Origin: an uncultured Eubacteriales bacterium
Lineage (GTDB): Bacteria; Bacillota; Clostridia; Lachnospirales; Lachnospiraceae
Reading direction: 5' to 3'
DNA: 64,000 nt
Assembly: GCA_900539455.1 (NCBI GenBank)
Contig: UQCD01000001.1
Span: 310,001 to 374,000, forward strand
Below the pieces are notes generated by a model, which saw nothing but the letters and a program-made list of their open reading frames with translations, was not told the origin of the DNA and searched no databases. Positions within the stretch are counted from its first letter, which is position 1; each line of letters starts with the position of its first letter. Shown here piece by piece: positions 34,770 to 43,156 of the stretch. The position numbers and the translations under genes were made by a program.

Positions 34770-34795
34770 ATTTTAAATTATTTCACAAGCAATAT

Positions 34796-35026
34796 CTATT
34801 CGATACCTTTATCTTTTAAATAATTTATAACATCTTCAACTGTGTTGATATTTGTTAAATCTTCTGAAGGGATTTCTACATCATACTCCTCTTCCAAAGC
34901 CATAACTAATTCAAATAAATCTAATGAATCAGCTCCTAAATCATCCTTGAAATTTGTATCCATTGTTATTTCATCTTCATTGCAGCTTAACTGTTCTGCC
35001 ACGATTTCTTTAATCTTTTCAAACAT
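34796..35026 (-). CDS. acpP: Acyl carrier protein
   Basis: Carries acyl chains on a phosphopantetheine arm during fatty acid and related syntheses. It has 76 residues, acidic, with the modification site GADSLDLFE (Ser34). EYDVEIPSEDLTNINTVEDV is typical of helices III-IV. It stands alone with its own promoter (35072-35100) and terminator, not in a fab cluster, so it may be either a housekeeping copy or a specialised one. Confidence 0.95.
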   Translation of the reverse strand: MFEKIKEIVAEQLSCNEDEITMDTNFKDDLGADSLDLFELVMALEEEYDVEIPSEDLTNINTVEDVINYLKDKGIE

Positions 35027-35071
35027 TTTAAAAAGTCTCCTTCTAGTTCTCTAAATTAATTGACATTCCAC

Positions 35072-35100
35072 AGTATAATAACACACTTCTACTTTGTCAA
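35072..35100 (-). promoter_or_regulatory. Promoter of acpP
   Basis: Minus strand TTGACA (35095-35100), 17-base spacer, TATACT (35072-35077). Confidence 0.75.
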
Positions 35101-35116
35101 TACAGTTCAGATATTT

Positions 35117-35836
35117 TTAATATAATTTATTTATCATATCACCTGCAGAATAATTATATGTATATGTCCCACTACCTGTATAGGTGTTAGATTTAGTTGC
35201 CTCACTTGAAGCATAATAATTAATCATAGATGCTCTGGCAGATGTTAAATAGCCAAAGGAACCATTTCCATTAAATAATGATTTTGCTCTGCCCATATCT
35301 GCTTCCTTAAAGGTTTTTTCATCTAAGGATAGCTTTCCGTCCTTATCAATAGTAATACCAAGCTTTGATAAGCTGTTGGCATTAATTTTTGTAGAAGTCA
35401 TCATACTAAGTGATGTGTTTGCAATATTTTTAGTATTTGACTCCTCTGTTGAGTCAATAACTTCATTGTAATTCTTTACAAAGGAATCTACTGCCTTGTA
35501 TATACTATCTACATCATACTTTCCACTGGCATCAGTTTTAAATAAAGATTTGCTGCCTGTTTTTAATAAAGCATCAGCAGACTCTTTAAGAGCATCTGTG
35601 CTGCTTTTTATAGCTGATAATGTTTTTGTAGTATCACTTGAGGTTGAGGTGCTGGCTGTTACCTTTGTTTTTTTATTGTCATCTATTGAATAATATGCGT
35701 TAAGTAATTTTTTATAACTACCATTTCTAATACTGTAATAGTCTGACAATATGTCTGTTGTACCTGACTTAGCAGATGATGCAGACGAAAATAATGTACT
35801 CACAGCACTACTGTTAATTCCAAAAAATGTTGACAT
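35117..35836 (-). CDS. FliD-like small protein, flagellar-cap C-terminal similarity
   Basis: A 239-residue protein from the ATG at 35836, preceded by AAGGAG at good spacing; an in-frame GTG three codons upstream is less well placed. It is Ser/Thr/Lys-rich with no signal peptide. The middle and end resemble the C-terminal part of flagellar cap protein FliD: FVKNYNEVID (about 138-147), LSKLGITIDKDGKLSLDEKT (about 182-201) and RAKSLFNGNGSFGYL. No other flagellar gene is nearby. It could be a type-III-secreted flagellar accessory or a diverged relic. It is common enough in appearance to be a real gene, but its function is unproven. Confidence 0.6.
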   Translation of the reverse strand: MSTFFGINSSAVSTLFSSASSAKSGTTDILSDYYSIRNGSYKKLLNAYYSIDDNKKTKVTASTSTSSDTTKTLSAIKSSTDALKESADALLKTGSKSLFKTDASGKYDVDSIYKAVDSFVKNYNEVIDSTEESNTKNIANTSLSMMTSTKINANSLSKLGITIDKDGKLSLDEKTFKEADMGRAKSLFNGNGSFGYLTSARASMINYYASSEATKSNTYTGSGTYTYNYSAGDMINKLY

Positions 35837-35958
35837 ATAAATCACTCCTTTGCTGTCAAATCAACTTCCATGTTTAACTGTAGTCATACTAAAGGTGCTT
35901 TAATTCAGCTCTTCTATAAGCAAAATAAAACATACAACTACGAAATCCTTCTGATTTT

Positions 35959-35987
35959 ATGATATACCAACCACAACAATATTTCAA
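35959..35987 (-). promoter_or_regulatory. Promoter of the FliD-like gene
   Basis: Minus strand TTGAAA (35982-35987), 17-base spacer, TATCAT (35959-35964). It looks like sigma-A, not the sigma-D form common for flagellar genes. Confidence 0.5.
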
Positions 35988-36020
35988 TAGGTTTTTGTAT
36001 TGTTAGTCCACTAATTAGAT

Positions 36021-37898
36021 TTATTTTCCATTATTAAACAGGGTTTCAGATATGTCGTAGGATTTTGAAACAAGGTCCTTTTCCTCATCTGTAAGTTCCC
36101 CATATATTGTCCCATCTCGATAAATCGCATAGCTTCTATTTGTTTTAAGTAAATTTCTGCCCATTGCGTCCATCATATATTCATCGTCCTTTATACCCAT
36201 TAAATATGATAAGGTAGGCATAACATCAATCTGACCTGCAACAATATCCTCGTCTGCAACGCTGTCTTTAAAATCACTACAGCTAATAATTAACGGAACT
36301 GTATAATAACCATTTACATTTGCAAAAGGATAATCCTCATACCATTCCTCAAGAGAATATTCATAATATTTGTGAATACCAGTATGGTCGCCAATTACAA
36401 CTATAACTGTATTTTCCAATACGCCTGCTTTTTCTAACTCCTCTAACATATTTCCAATTTGAGTATCCACATACTTAACACATTGGAAATATCCGCCTAA
36501 ATATGAATTATCTAATTCTTCGCTTAGCTTAAGCTCCTTTAAATCATCAGACAGCTTAAAAGGCATATGGCTTGAATTTAAAACAACATGAGCATAATAA
36601 GGCTTGTTTAAATCCTTTAAATATGGCAGCACCTGTTCAATAAAGTCCTTATCATTGAGTGTAAAGCCAATTTTATCACCACTCATATCATAGCTTTCAG
36701 AACCTACAAAGCCATCTGCACCAATCATATTACTCCAGCCCTCTTTATAATTCCAGAAGGTACCTCTTACAGCCTGATGATAAGTAAAATCATAGCCTCT
36801 GTTTATAAGCATTCTAGGTAAAGAATTAAGCTCACAGGTGCTTGCAAATCTAAAGAAAGTACCACCCTTAGTTGCCGGAAGTCGTGAAGTAGTATACATC
36901 AGGTCAGCATCAGAGCTGTTTCCACCCTGTACCTGTTCAAATATATTTTTAAAATAAAAGCCATTGTTTATGAGCTTGTTAATATTTGGGCATATTTCCT
37001 GTCCGTTTACCTTTTGATTTATAATAAAAGACTCTAAGGATTCAATTTGTAAAAACAATACATTTTTCCCTTCAAATATGCCTGCATATTCATTGTCAGG
37101 TAGATTTTCATTTTTCCATTGATAATATGTTTCTATTAACTGTTCATCATCATCGGTTATATCATCATTAATATTTTCATCTATAAGCTCCTGTATATCC
37201 TTTATATGAAAGCCTAAGGAAGAAAAATATTTTGCCTGTGCTGCTGCATCCTTAGTATTAAACATATTCTCTTTTGCATCATTAAATACACCAAATTTCT
37301 GTGATAGTGGTATCGCTAATAATATAGCAACACCTGCTAATAAAAATACCAGACCACTTCGTCTTAAAATAGTCTTTCTAACCTTTTCATTTTCTACAAC
37401 TCTTCGTCTGAATTTAATAATAAACAATGTAAGTAATATAATATCTAAAAACATAATTACATCATAGGCACATATAAGAGAGGTTACCTCTCCTCCGTCA
37501 AAGCCACTAAAGTTTTTAAATATATACACATCTGCTGCCGATGGCATTGTAAAAAATGAACGGGTATAAATTAAATCTAAGCATATTAATAATGTAAAGA
37601 AAAAGTTCCAGCAGTATACATATATTACTCTGTTTCTTTCTCTTTTAAACAGAAAAGCTACACTAAGTGGTATAAGTATCAAAGCAATATAAATCAGCCA
37701 ATATTTCCAGGTTTCTTTTATTGCCAGATCAAAAGCTGGTGTGTATAAATTCTTACCAAGTAAATACGCCTGCAGCAAAACATTCTTAAGCACTACCCCA
37801 ATAATAGGTATTGTAAATAAAATACAATAATATACTCTGTTAGCCAAATAAATCTTCTCAGCAAATACTTTTTTTAGTATCTTTTTTATCTTTTCCAT
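36021..37898 (-). CDS. LTA synthase-like sulfatase-fold membrane enzyme
   Basis: A 625-residue enzyme with five N-terminal TM helices (within residues 15-205) and an extracellular alkaline-phosphatase/sulfatase domain from about residue 270. Metal-site patterns include LFLQIESLESF, VIGDHTGIHKYYEY and HVVLNSSHMPF. LtaS enzymes build glycerol-phosphate polymers on the cell surface from phosphatidylglycerol. The segment aligned with the LtaS nucleophile (GKTSDSE) reads GNSSDAD, so the nucleophile would be serine rather than threonine. The gene follows the ABC permease pair across a 14-bp tandem repeat. The polymer made cannot be told. Confidence 0.85.
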   Translation of the reverse strand: MEKIKKILKKVFAEKIYLANRVYYCILFTIPIIGVVLKNVLLQAYLLGKNLYTPAFDLAIKETWKYWLIYIALILIPLSVAFLFKRERNRVIYVYCWNFFFTLLICLDLIYTRSFFTMPSAADVYIFKNFSGFDGGEVTSLICAYDVIMFLDIILLTLFIIKFRRRVVENEKVRKTILRRSGLVFLLAGVAILLAIPLSQKFGVFNDAKENMFNTKDAAAQAKYFSSLGFHIKDIQELIDENINDDITDDDEQLIETYYQWKNENLPDNEYAGIFEGKNVLFLQIESLESFIINQKVNGQEICPNINKLINNGFYFKNIFEQVQGGNSSDADLMYTTSRLPATKGGTFFRFASTCELNSLPRMLINRGYDFTYHQAVRGTFWNYKEGWSNMIGADGFVGSESYDMSGDKIGFTLNDKDFIEQVLPYLKDLNKPYYAHVVLNSSHMPFKLSDDLKELKLSEELDNSYLGGYFQCVKYVDTQIGNMLEELEKAGVLENTVIVVIGDHTGIHKYYEYSLEEWYEDYPFANVNGYYTVPLIISCSDFKDSVADEDIVAGQIDVMPTLSYLMGIKDDEYMMDAMGRNLLKTNRSYAIYRDGTIYGELTDEEKDLVSKSYDISETLFNNGK

Positions 37899-37910
37899 AT
37901 ATTTCCTCTT

Positions 37911-37966
37911 TAATATCTGTTAATTAATATCTGTTAATTAATGCTTGTTAATTAATGTCTGTTGAA
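37911..37966. repeat. Four tandem copies of a 14-bp unit
   Basis: TAATATCTGTTAAT occurs at 37911-37924 and 37925-37938, followed by degenerate copies at 37939-37952 and 37953-37966. The array crosses the stop codon of the ABC permease gene and ends 12 bp before the LtaS-like start codon. Confidence 0.8.
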
Positions 37967-39310
37967 AATCTTTCCTTTGTATACCTTTCCTGTTGCTAAA
38001 ATCATTATTACAGAGAAAATAATTAAAAATAACAAGGAAATTATTCCTTCAGCTATGGTTATATCACCTAAAATTATACCTGATGGTGTACTAAAAGGCG
38101 AGGTTAAAGGTATATAATATATTGCCATTTGGACTGCTCTGTTCACACCACTTCCCATACCCTGTGCAATTCCAACAAGATATGCAGCCAAGAAGGATAT
38201 AACTACTGGTAACTGGAAAATCGTATTAGATGCTGATAAGTCCTCTATTCTGCTTACAAAAGCACCTGAAAAGGCTGCTAAAACACAATACATAAAGAAG
38301 CCTATAATTACCACAAGTATAGCAATTATTACTGCACCTGCTGAAAAAGCTACGCCCTGTGTATCACTTTGCATAATTTTTATTACTTCTCCAACATAGT
38401 TTATATATTGTGAATTCATTGTCTTTGCAATTTCATTACCTATTAAATATCCCATTACACCTGAGCCAAGCCATACAAGCATCTGACCTATAGCAACTGT
38501 TGCTACGCCTAATACCTTACCGGCTATAATGGCATATGGCTTAACGCTTGTAAGAAGCATTTCAATAAGCTTTGAGGATTTGTCTGCTATAATAGCCTTT
38601 GATATTGATTGTCCATGGATAAGAATTATCATATAAAGTGCTAAGCAAAATATCATTGGCACAAGAAGTCTTGCCATCATCATACCTAATGACTGTACCT
38701 CTGTTTCAGTTCCTATATTTTTAACATTTGCAGGCAGACTTACAAAGCCTATTGCCTTTTCGTCTAATTTTCCCACACTAAATACTGCATATTGTGCAGA
38801 TTTAGAAACAAAGGTTACAAACTGGTCTAACTCCTCCTCCTCAACTGTTGAATTAAAGGTAGTAAGAATATTTACACTTAATCCACCAGCCACTCCACTG
38901 CTTTGTTCAACCTTTAAAATCACTATATCTGTTTTATTAGTTACAGCCTTACTTAAAGAAGAAACAACCTGGATTTCTGTTTTTTGCTTTTGTTTAAGTA
39001 TATTTTCAGCTTCAACAAAAAGCCTTTTTACACTATCTGTCTTGTAATCTGTTTCATTTAACAAATATACCTCTTTTATAGTTTCAAATATATCCTCTGT
39101 ATTATAGTCTACATTACCTCCATATATATCGTCATCACTATCATCAAAATTTATTGCCTGTAATACACATATTCCCCCGAAAATAATTGCAATTACTATA
39201 GCTATAATTACAGTTGAGGAAATAAAGCCTTTTCCCTTTATAGTCTGTGTAGCTGTAAAAGAAAATATTTCCTTTATTCCTGTAAACATACCTTTTTTAT
39301 TTTCCTTCAT
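37952..39310 (-). CDS. ABC-2 type permease, NatB-like (second subunit)
   Basis: A 452-residue permease. TM1 lies at about 28-50, followed by an extracellular domain of about 150 residues, and then five or six TM helices from about residue 210. ADKSSKLIEMLLTSVKPYAIIAGKVLG is split across the first cytoplasmic loop and is diagnostic of NatB/YhaP-type ABC-2 permeases. Its stop codon is inside a 14-bp tandem repeat. It overlaps its paralogue upstream by one base (TAATG). The two probably form a heterodimer with the ATPase at 40667-41611. Export of sodium, a lipid or a peptide is possible; the substrate is unknown. Confidence 0.88.
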   Translation of the reverse strand: MKENKKGMFTGIKEIFSFTATQTIKGKGFISSTVIIAIVIAIIFGGICVLQAINFDDSDDDIYGGNVDYNTEDIFETIKEVYLLNETDYKTDSVKRLFVEAENILKQKQKTEIQVVSSLSKAVTNKTDIVILKVEQSSGVAGGLSVNILTTFNSTVEEEELDQFVTFVSKSAQYAVFSVGKLDEKAIGFVSLPANVKNIGTETEVQSLGMMMARLLVPMIFCLALYMIILIHGQSISKAIIADKSSKLIEMLLTSVKPYAIIAGKVLGVATVAIGQMLVWLGSGVMGYLIGNEIAKTMNSQYINYVGEVIKIMQSDTQGVAFSAGAVIIAILVVIIGFFMYCVLAAFSGAFVSRIEDLSASNTIFQLPVVISFLAAYLVGIAQGMGSGVNRAVQMAIYYIPLTSPFSTPSGIILGDITIAEGIISLLFLIIFSVIMILATGKVYKGKIFNRH

Positions 39311-40680
39311 TACTTATTTCCTCCTTTCGCAAGTTTAAATAAATCTTTAACCTTCAAAGGACTGCCATTATGGTAAATTAATTGTTCATATATTTTTGAT
39401 ACAAGTATAATTAACACTACTATACATACTAAATTGATAGCTATTACCAATAATCCTACAGCGGGCGGAATTATACCAAACAGCATATATGCCGGCACAA
39501 TAAATGGTGCTGATAATGGTAACAGATAAACTATGTAATTAAGATTTCCCCAGCCTTCTCCAGCAGCACTAGATGCAATTAGAAGTGCTAGTGCTAAGTA
39601 GGCACCAATAATCATTGCAAAGGTAAACATCTTTATACCTTCTGAAAGTTCTTCCACCTTTGATACCATTGCTCCACAAACGCCAGCCAAAAAGCCATAG
39701 AATATAAAGCCTTCAATAAATATCAGCAATGAAATAGTAATACATAAGGCGTTTGCACCTACCATAATCTTTGGATCAAAGAAATTAGTTAAAATCTCCG
39801 GTAATACAAAGCCGTTTCCACTTGTGGCATTAATTGCTCCATTTATAAAGCCTGAGGCAATAAAGGATACTACAACTGAGCCTAACATAGTAAGCACTAC
39901 TGCCAGAGAAGCAAATACCTTTCCTGTAATAATAGCCATTGGCTTAACTGAGGTCAGAATATATTCGATTACCTTTGAGGACTTTTCAGTAACAATTTGT
40001 TCAGCAACCTTTGAGCCTGCAAAGGATATACTTAAAATCATAATCATAAGTAATGTATAATTAACAGTATATTGTGCCTCGGAAATACCGTCGCTGACAA
40101 CATTTCCCTGCTCATCTAATGCGTAGGAATTACATTGAATATGCTGTGAAAACAGCTTTGCGTCATCCTCAGCTATGCCTGCCTCCATATACTGTATCTG
40201 TGTGCTGTCACCTTCAATAAGCTCTGTAAGACTATCACTTTCGTCCTCATCAAAATTCTCATTGTAGTAGATGCTGTAGGTTATTCCGTAATTATCTGCA
40301 TTTTTATCCTTCTCTACAGTAATATTTATAATTACATTTCTGTCTTTTCCGTCAGCAATAAATTCCTTTTTTGCCTCCTCAAGGCTTTTACCCTCTACCA
40401 GATTTACTTTTACATTTTCATAGCCTGCACTATGGTTTATAACCTTTGTAAGACTTTGTGCTACATCTATATCTTCCTGTAAAACATAAATATTTTCTAT
40501 TTTTGACTCTTCAACCTTTGTTACAGCGTCAAACAGTGACATTACAGGGAAAGATACCAGTGCAATAATACAAAATATTGCCATAGTAATAAGTGTAGCC
40601 TTAGATTTCATAGACTGTATGTAAGTAAATTTAAACACATTACCACAGCCTGTAAATTTGCTGCTTTTACTGTTCTTCAT
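39310..40680 (-). CDS. ABC-2 type permease, NatB-like (first subunit)
   Basis: 456 residues with the same layout as the next gene: TM1 at about 28-50, an extracellular domain (to about 205), and a C-terminal TM bundle with TEKSSKVIEYILTSVKPMAI, the ABC-2 signature shared with its neighbour. The pair arose by duplication. Its start overlaps the ATPase stop by 14 bp, so translation is coupled. Confidence 0.88.
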   Translation of the reverse strand: MKNSKSSKFTGCGNVFKFTYIQSMKSKATLITMAIFCIIALVSFPVMSLFDAVTKVEESKIENIYVLQEDIDVAQSLTKVINHSAGYENVKVNLVEGKSLEEAKKEFIADGKDRNVIINITVEKDKNADNYGITYSIYYNENFDEDESDSLTELIEGDSTQIQYMEAGIAEDDAKLFSQHIQCNSYALDEQGNVVSDGISEAQYTVNYTLLMIMILSISFAGSKVAEQIVTEKSSKVIEYILTSVKPMAIITGKVFASLAVVLTMLGSVVVSFIASGFINGAINATSGNGFVLPEILTNFFDPKIMVGANALCITISLLIFIEGFIFYGFLAGVCGAMVSKVEELSEGIKMFTFAMIIGAYLALALLIASSAAGEGWGNLNYIVYLLPLSAPFIVPAYMLFGIIPPAVGLLVIAINLVCIVVLIILVSKIYEQLIYHNGSPLKVKDLFKLAKGGNK

Positions 40681-41611
40681 GTGTTTCTCCTACCTTTTCA
40701 ACAAATATTTCATGTAATGATGGCTCACGAAGCTCATATTTTATAATAGTAATATTATCTTCAACCAGCTTTTGCAGGAAATTTTTTGCCTCTGACTCAC
40801 CAGAAACCTTTATCTGATAACCGTCAGGTGTTTTATTTACTACCTTCATATTCATTTTTTCAATATAATCATCAATATCCTCTTCACATTTGATTATCAT
40901 ATTTACTCTGCCGTAGCTTTTCTTAATCTCATTTAAGTCGCCCTGTAAAACAACATTACCACGATTTAATATAGTAATATCTTTACAGAATTCTTCAATA
41001 GTAGCCATTTGATGACTAGACATTATAATATATTTTTTCTTTTCAATAAGCTCTCGGATAATAGATTTGAATAAATCTGAATTAACTGGGTCAAGTCCAC
41101 TAAGTGGCTCATCAAGTACAACAAACTCCGGGTCTGAAATTAAGGCACACATCATCTGTATCTTTTGCTGATTACCCTTAGATAGCTGGTCTGCTGTTTT
41201 TTCCTTTTGCTTTTTTTGCTTTACAGTAGTCTTTTCAGGATATAAGTATTCCTCTACCTCTAACCTTTTTGCCCAATATGCTATTCTTTCCTTAGCAACA
41301 TCCTTTGGGATTTTCTTAAGACTTGCAAAGTACAAAAGCTGGTCCATTAAAGAATATTTTGGATAAAGACCTCTTTCTTCTGCTAAATATCCAAGATTTA
41401 CATTTAAGGGATCCATAGGCGCACTATTCCATAAAACCTCGCCCTCATCATAGGAAAGCATTCCTAATATAATCCTTATGGTTGTAGTTTTTCCTGCACC
41501 ATTAGTTCCAAGAAGTGCATACACTCCCGGTTCTTCCATTTTGAAACTAAGGTTATTAACAACAACCTTATTACCATACTTTTTTACAAGATTTTTTACT
41601 TCTAAAGACAT
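40667..41611 (-). CDS. ABC transporter ATPase (NatA-like)
   Basis: A 314-residue nucleotide-binding subunit starting at 41611, where GGAGG precedes the ATG; the frame is open 30 codons further upstream without a ribosome site. Walker A is LLGTNGAGKTTT, the Q loop is LAEERGLYPKYS, the signature is QLSKGNQQKIQ, Walker B is FVVLDEPLSGLDP, and the switch His is in IMSSHQMA. The C-terminal extension (about 220-310) ending LREPSLHEIFVEKVG is the DUF4162-type tail of NatA-like exporters. Two direct repeats at 41680-41713 may be its operator. Confidence 0.93.
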   Translation of the reverse strand: MSLEVKNLVKKYGNKVVVNNLSFKMEEPGVYALLGTNGAGKTTTIRIILGMLSYDEGEVLWNSAPMDPLNVNLGYLAEERGLYPKYSLMDQLLYFASLKKIPKDVAKERIAYWAKRLEVEEYLYPEKTTVKQKKQKEKTADQLSKGNQQKIQMMCALISDPEFVVLDEPLSGLDPVNSDLFKSIIRELIEKKKYIIMSSHQMATIEEFCKDITILNRGNVVLQGDLNEIKKSYGRVNMIIKCEEDIDDYIEKMNMKVVNKTPDGYQIKVSGESEAKNFLQKLVEDNITIIKYELREPSLHEIFVEKVGETHEEQ

Positions 41612-41679
41612 TTTATTTCCTCCATTATCAGTCTTCCATTTACCACTTATTAGCCGCAACTTCCATAATTTCACTCTAA

Positions 41680-41713
41680 CTGTACTACAAAATACATACA
41701 CATTCTATACTAC
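41680..41713. promoter_or_regulatory. Direct repeat in the ABC exporter leader
   Basis: CTGTACTAC (41680-41688) and CTATACTAC (41705-41713) are 25 bp apart, 70-100 bp upstream of the ATPase start. They could be repressor sites for the exporter operon. The rest of 41612-41884 holds only AT-rich spacer and the ppa terminator. Confidence 0.35.
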
Positions 41714-41815
41714 TTTATAAATAAATACAAGCAGTACCGATTTCAATGCAAGGTAATTTGTCTTAAATTGGAAAAAGCAATTAATGATTTACAAAAAATA
41801 AACTCCTTAAACACT

Positions 41816-41849
41816 AAAAAGCCATAGTCAAAATTATGACTATAGCTTT
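41816..41849 (-). terminator. Terminator of ppa
   Basis: Arms 41818-41830 and 41837-41849 (13 bp, one mismatch) and a T-run on the minus strand. Confidence 0.8.
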
Positions 41850-41884
41850 CGTTTCTAAACTGCTTTCTTTTATTAAATATAATA

Positions 41885-42427
41885 TTAGTAAGGTGATCTG
41901 GCACCAAACTTCATATTATAGTTTCCTATACAGTTTTTAATTATTCTGATTGCCTCATCTGGTCCGCCAAACTCATCAACCTGTGTTTCTTTTCCCTCTA
42001 AATCCTTATATACATTAAAGAAATGCTTGATTTCTTCAAAAATATGATTTGGAAGCTCTGCTATATCTGTGTAGCTGTTGTAGGTTGGGTCATTGAATGG
42101 AATTGCAATAATCTTTTCGTCACCCATTCCATTGTCAAGCATTTTCATAACGCCTATAGGATAACATTTTACAAGCGTAAGTGGCTCTAATGGCTCACTA
42201 CATAATACCAATACATCTAAAGGGTCCTTATCATCACCATAAGTTCTAGGAATAAAACCATAGTTAGCTGGATAATGTGTAGATGTATATAAAATACGGT
42301 CTAAAACAATAAGTCCGGTTTCCTTATCTAACTCATATTTCTTCTTGCTGCCCTTTGAAATTTCTACAACCGCCATAAATTCAGTAGGGTTAATTCTATC
42401 CGGATTAATATCATGCCATATATTCAT
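41885..42427 (-). CDS. ppa: Inorganic pyrophosphatase, family I
   Basis: Soluble Mg-dependent pyrophosphatase of 180 residues. The active-site segment THYPANYGFIPRTYGDDKDPLDVLV (quoted in parts: NYGFIPRTYG, then DDKDPLDVLV) carries the metal-binding aspartates, and the N-terminus has AVVEISKGSKKKYELDKETG. It is monocistronic with a strong promoter and terminator. Its coexistence with a PPi-dependent phosphofructokinase (48590-49840) means the cell must balance PPi hydrolysis against PPi use in glycolysis. Confidence 0.95.
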   Translation of the reverse strand: MNIWHDINPDRINPTEFMAVVEISKGSKKKYELDKETGLIVLDRILYTSTHYPANYGFIPRTYGDDKDPLDVLVLCSEPLEPLTLVKCYPIGVMKMLDNGMGDEKIIAIPFNDPTYNSYTDIAELPNHIFEEIKHFFNVYKDLEGKETQVDEFGGPDEAIRIIKNCIGNYNMKFGARSPY

Positions 42428-42477
42428 CTTTGTGTTCCTTTCTTCTAAGAGAAAAACATTGTTTTTAACTTTTTCAC

Positions 42478-42507
42478 ATTATATACATAATTTGAAATTT
42501 CTGTCAA
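42478..42507 (-). promoter_or_regulatory. Promoter of ppa
   Basis: Minus strand TTGACA (42502-42507), 18-base spacer, TATAAT (42478-42483). Confidence 0.75.
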
Positions 42508-42559
42508 TAAATTTCTTTCTATGATTTTTATAACAAATTTTCTTTATAAACCTATGCTG

Positions 42560-43156
42560 TTATAAAAGATTTGTTTCACTCATAACGCATACACCAAAGC
42601 AGCCTGTCTGTAAAACCTTTTCTACATTATCAAGATGTATTCCACCTATGCCATAAACCGGAATATTGCTATTTTCTACAATATTTTTAAGAAAATCCAA
42701 ACCTCTGCCCTTTAAGCCTGATTTACAGTTAGTTTCAAAAATATGACCTGCTGTAACATAAGTTGCATTATGCTCCTTTGCATCTATCATATCCTCTAAG
42801 CTGTGTGCAGACGCACCTATTACAGAAAATTTTTTAATATCTGTCTGGCTTATTTCCTTAAGCTTAGACAGAGGCATATGTATTTTGTCAATGCCTAGCT
42901 CTAATGCTGCCTGATAAAAGCTGTGAATAATAAGTGGCACATTATAAGCCTTACATATTGGTATAATCGCCTGTGCCAGCTTAAAATATTCCTTTTCCTC
43001 TAAATCCTTTTCTCTAAGGACTATTGCATTAGGTTTATTTTTAGCTGTCTTTTCTATTTGTGCCAGAAAATCTCCGGTACAGTTTTTTCTGTCTGTAAAG
43101 GCTAATATATTAATATTCTTATGATTTTCATATTGAAGCAATAAATTATTATACAT
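42560..43156 (-). CDS. tenI: Thiamine phosphate synthase/TenI family protein
   Basis: A TIM-barrel protein of 198 residues from the ATG at 43156; an alternative GTG at 43168 would add four residues. Both starts overlap the end of thiH. Family features are LREKDLEEKEYFKLA, PLIIHSFYQAA, GASAHSLEDM, AGHIFETNCKSGLKGRGLDF and VYGIGGI. The window also has a full ThiE domain in the ThiED fusion. The TenI branch (thiazole tautomerase) is therefore the better reading here, since the GHIFxTxCKxG form and its place after thiS-thiG-thiH fit thiazole formation. A second ThiE is the alternative. Confidence 0.75.
   Translation of the reverse strand: MYNNLLLQYENHKNINILAFTDRKNCTGDFLAQIEKTAKNKPNAIVLREKDLEEKEYFKLAQAIIPICKAYNVPLIIHSFYQAALELGIDKIHMPLSKLKEISQTDIKKFSVIGASAHSLEDMIDAKEHNATYVTAGHIFETNCKSGLKGRGLDFLKNIVENSNIPVYGIGGIHLDNVEKVLQTGCFGVCVMSETNLL

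Larger units (their letters stand above)
34434..34795. other. Spacer holding the c-di-GMP riboswitch region and acpP terminator
   Basis: About 360 bp, all regulatory in appearance. From right to left on the minus strand it holds the acpP terminator, a 21-bp direct repeat, a sigma-A promoter, an upstream hairpin, a c-di-GMP-I aptamer, an overlapping intrinsic terminator and the ribosome site of the 131-aa gene. Confidence 0.7.

Noticed and set aside
37911..37966. CRISPR array
   Set aside because: Repeats are 14 bp in direct tandem without spacers, and no cas gene is near.
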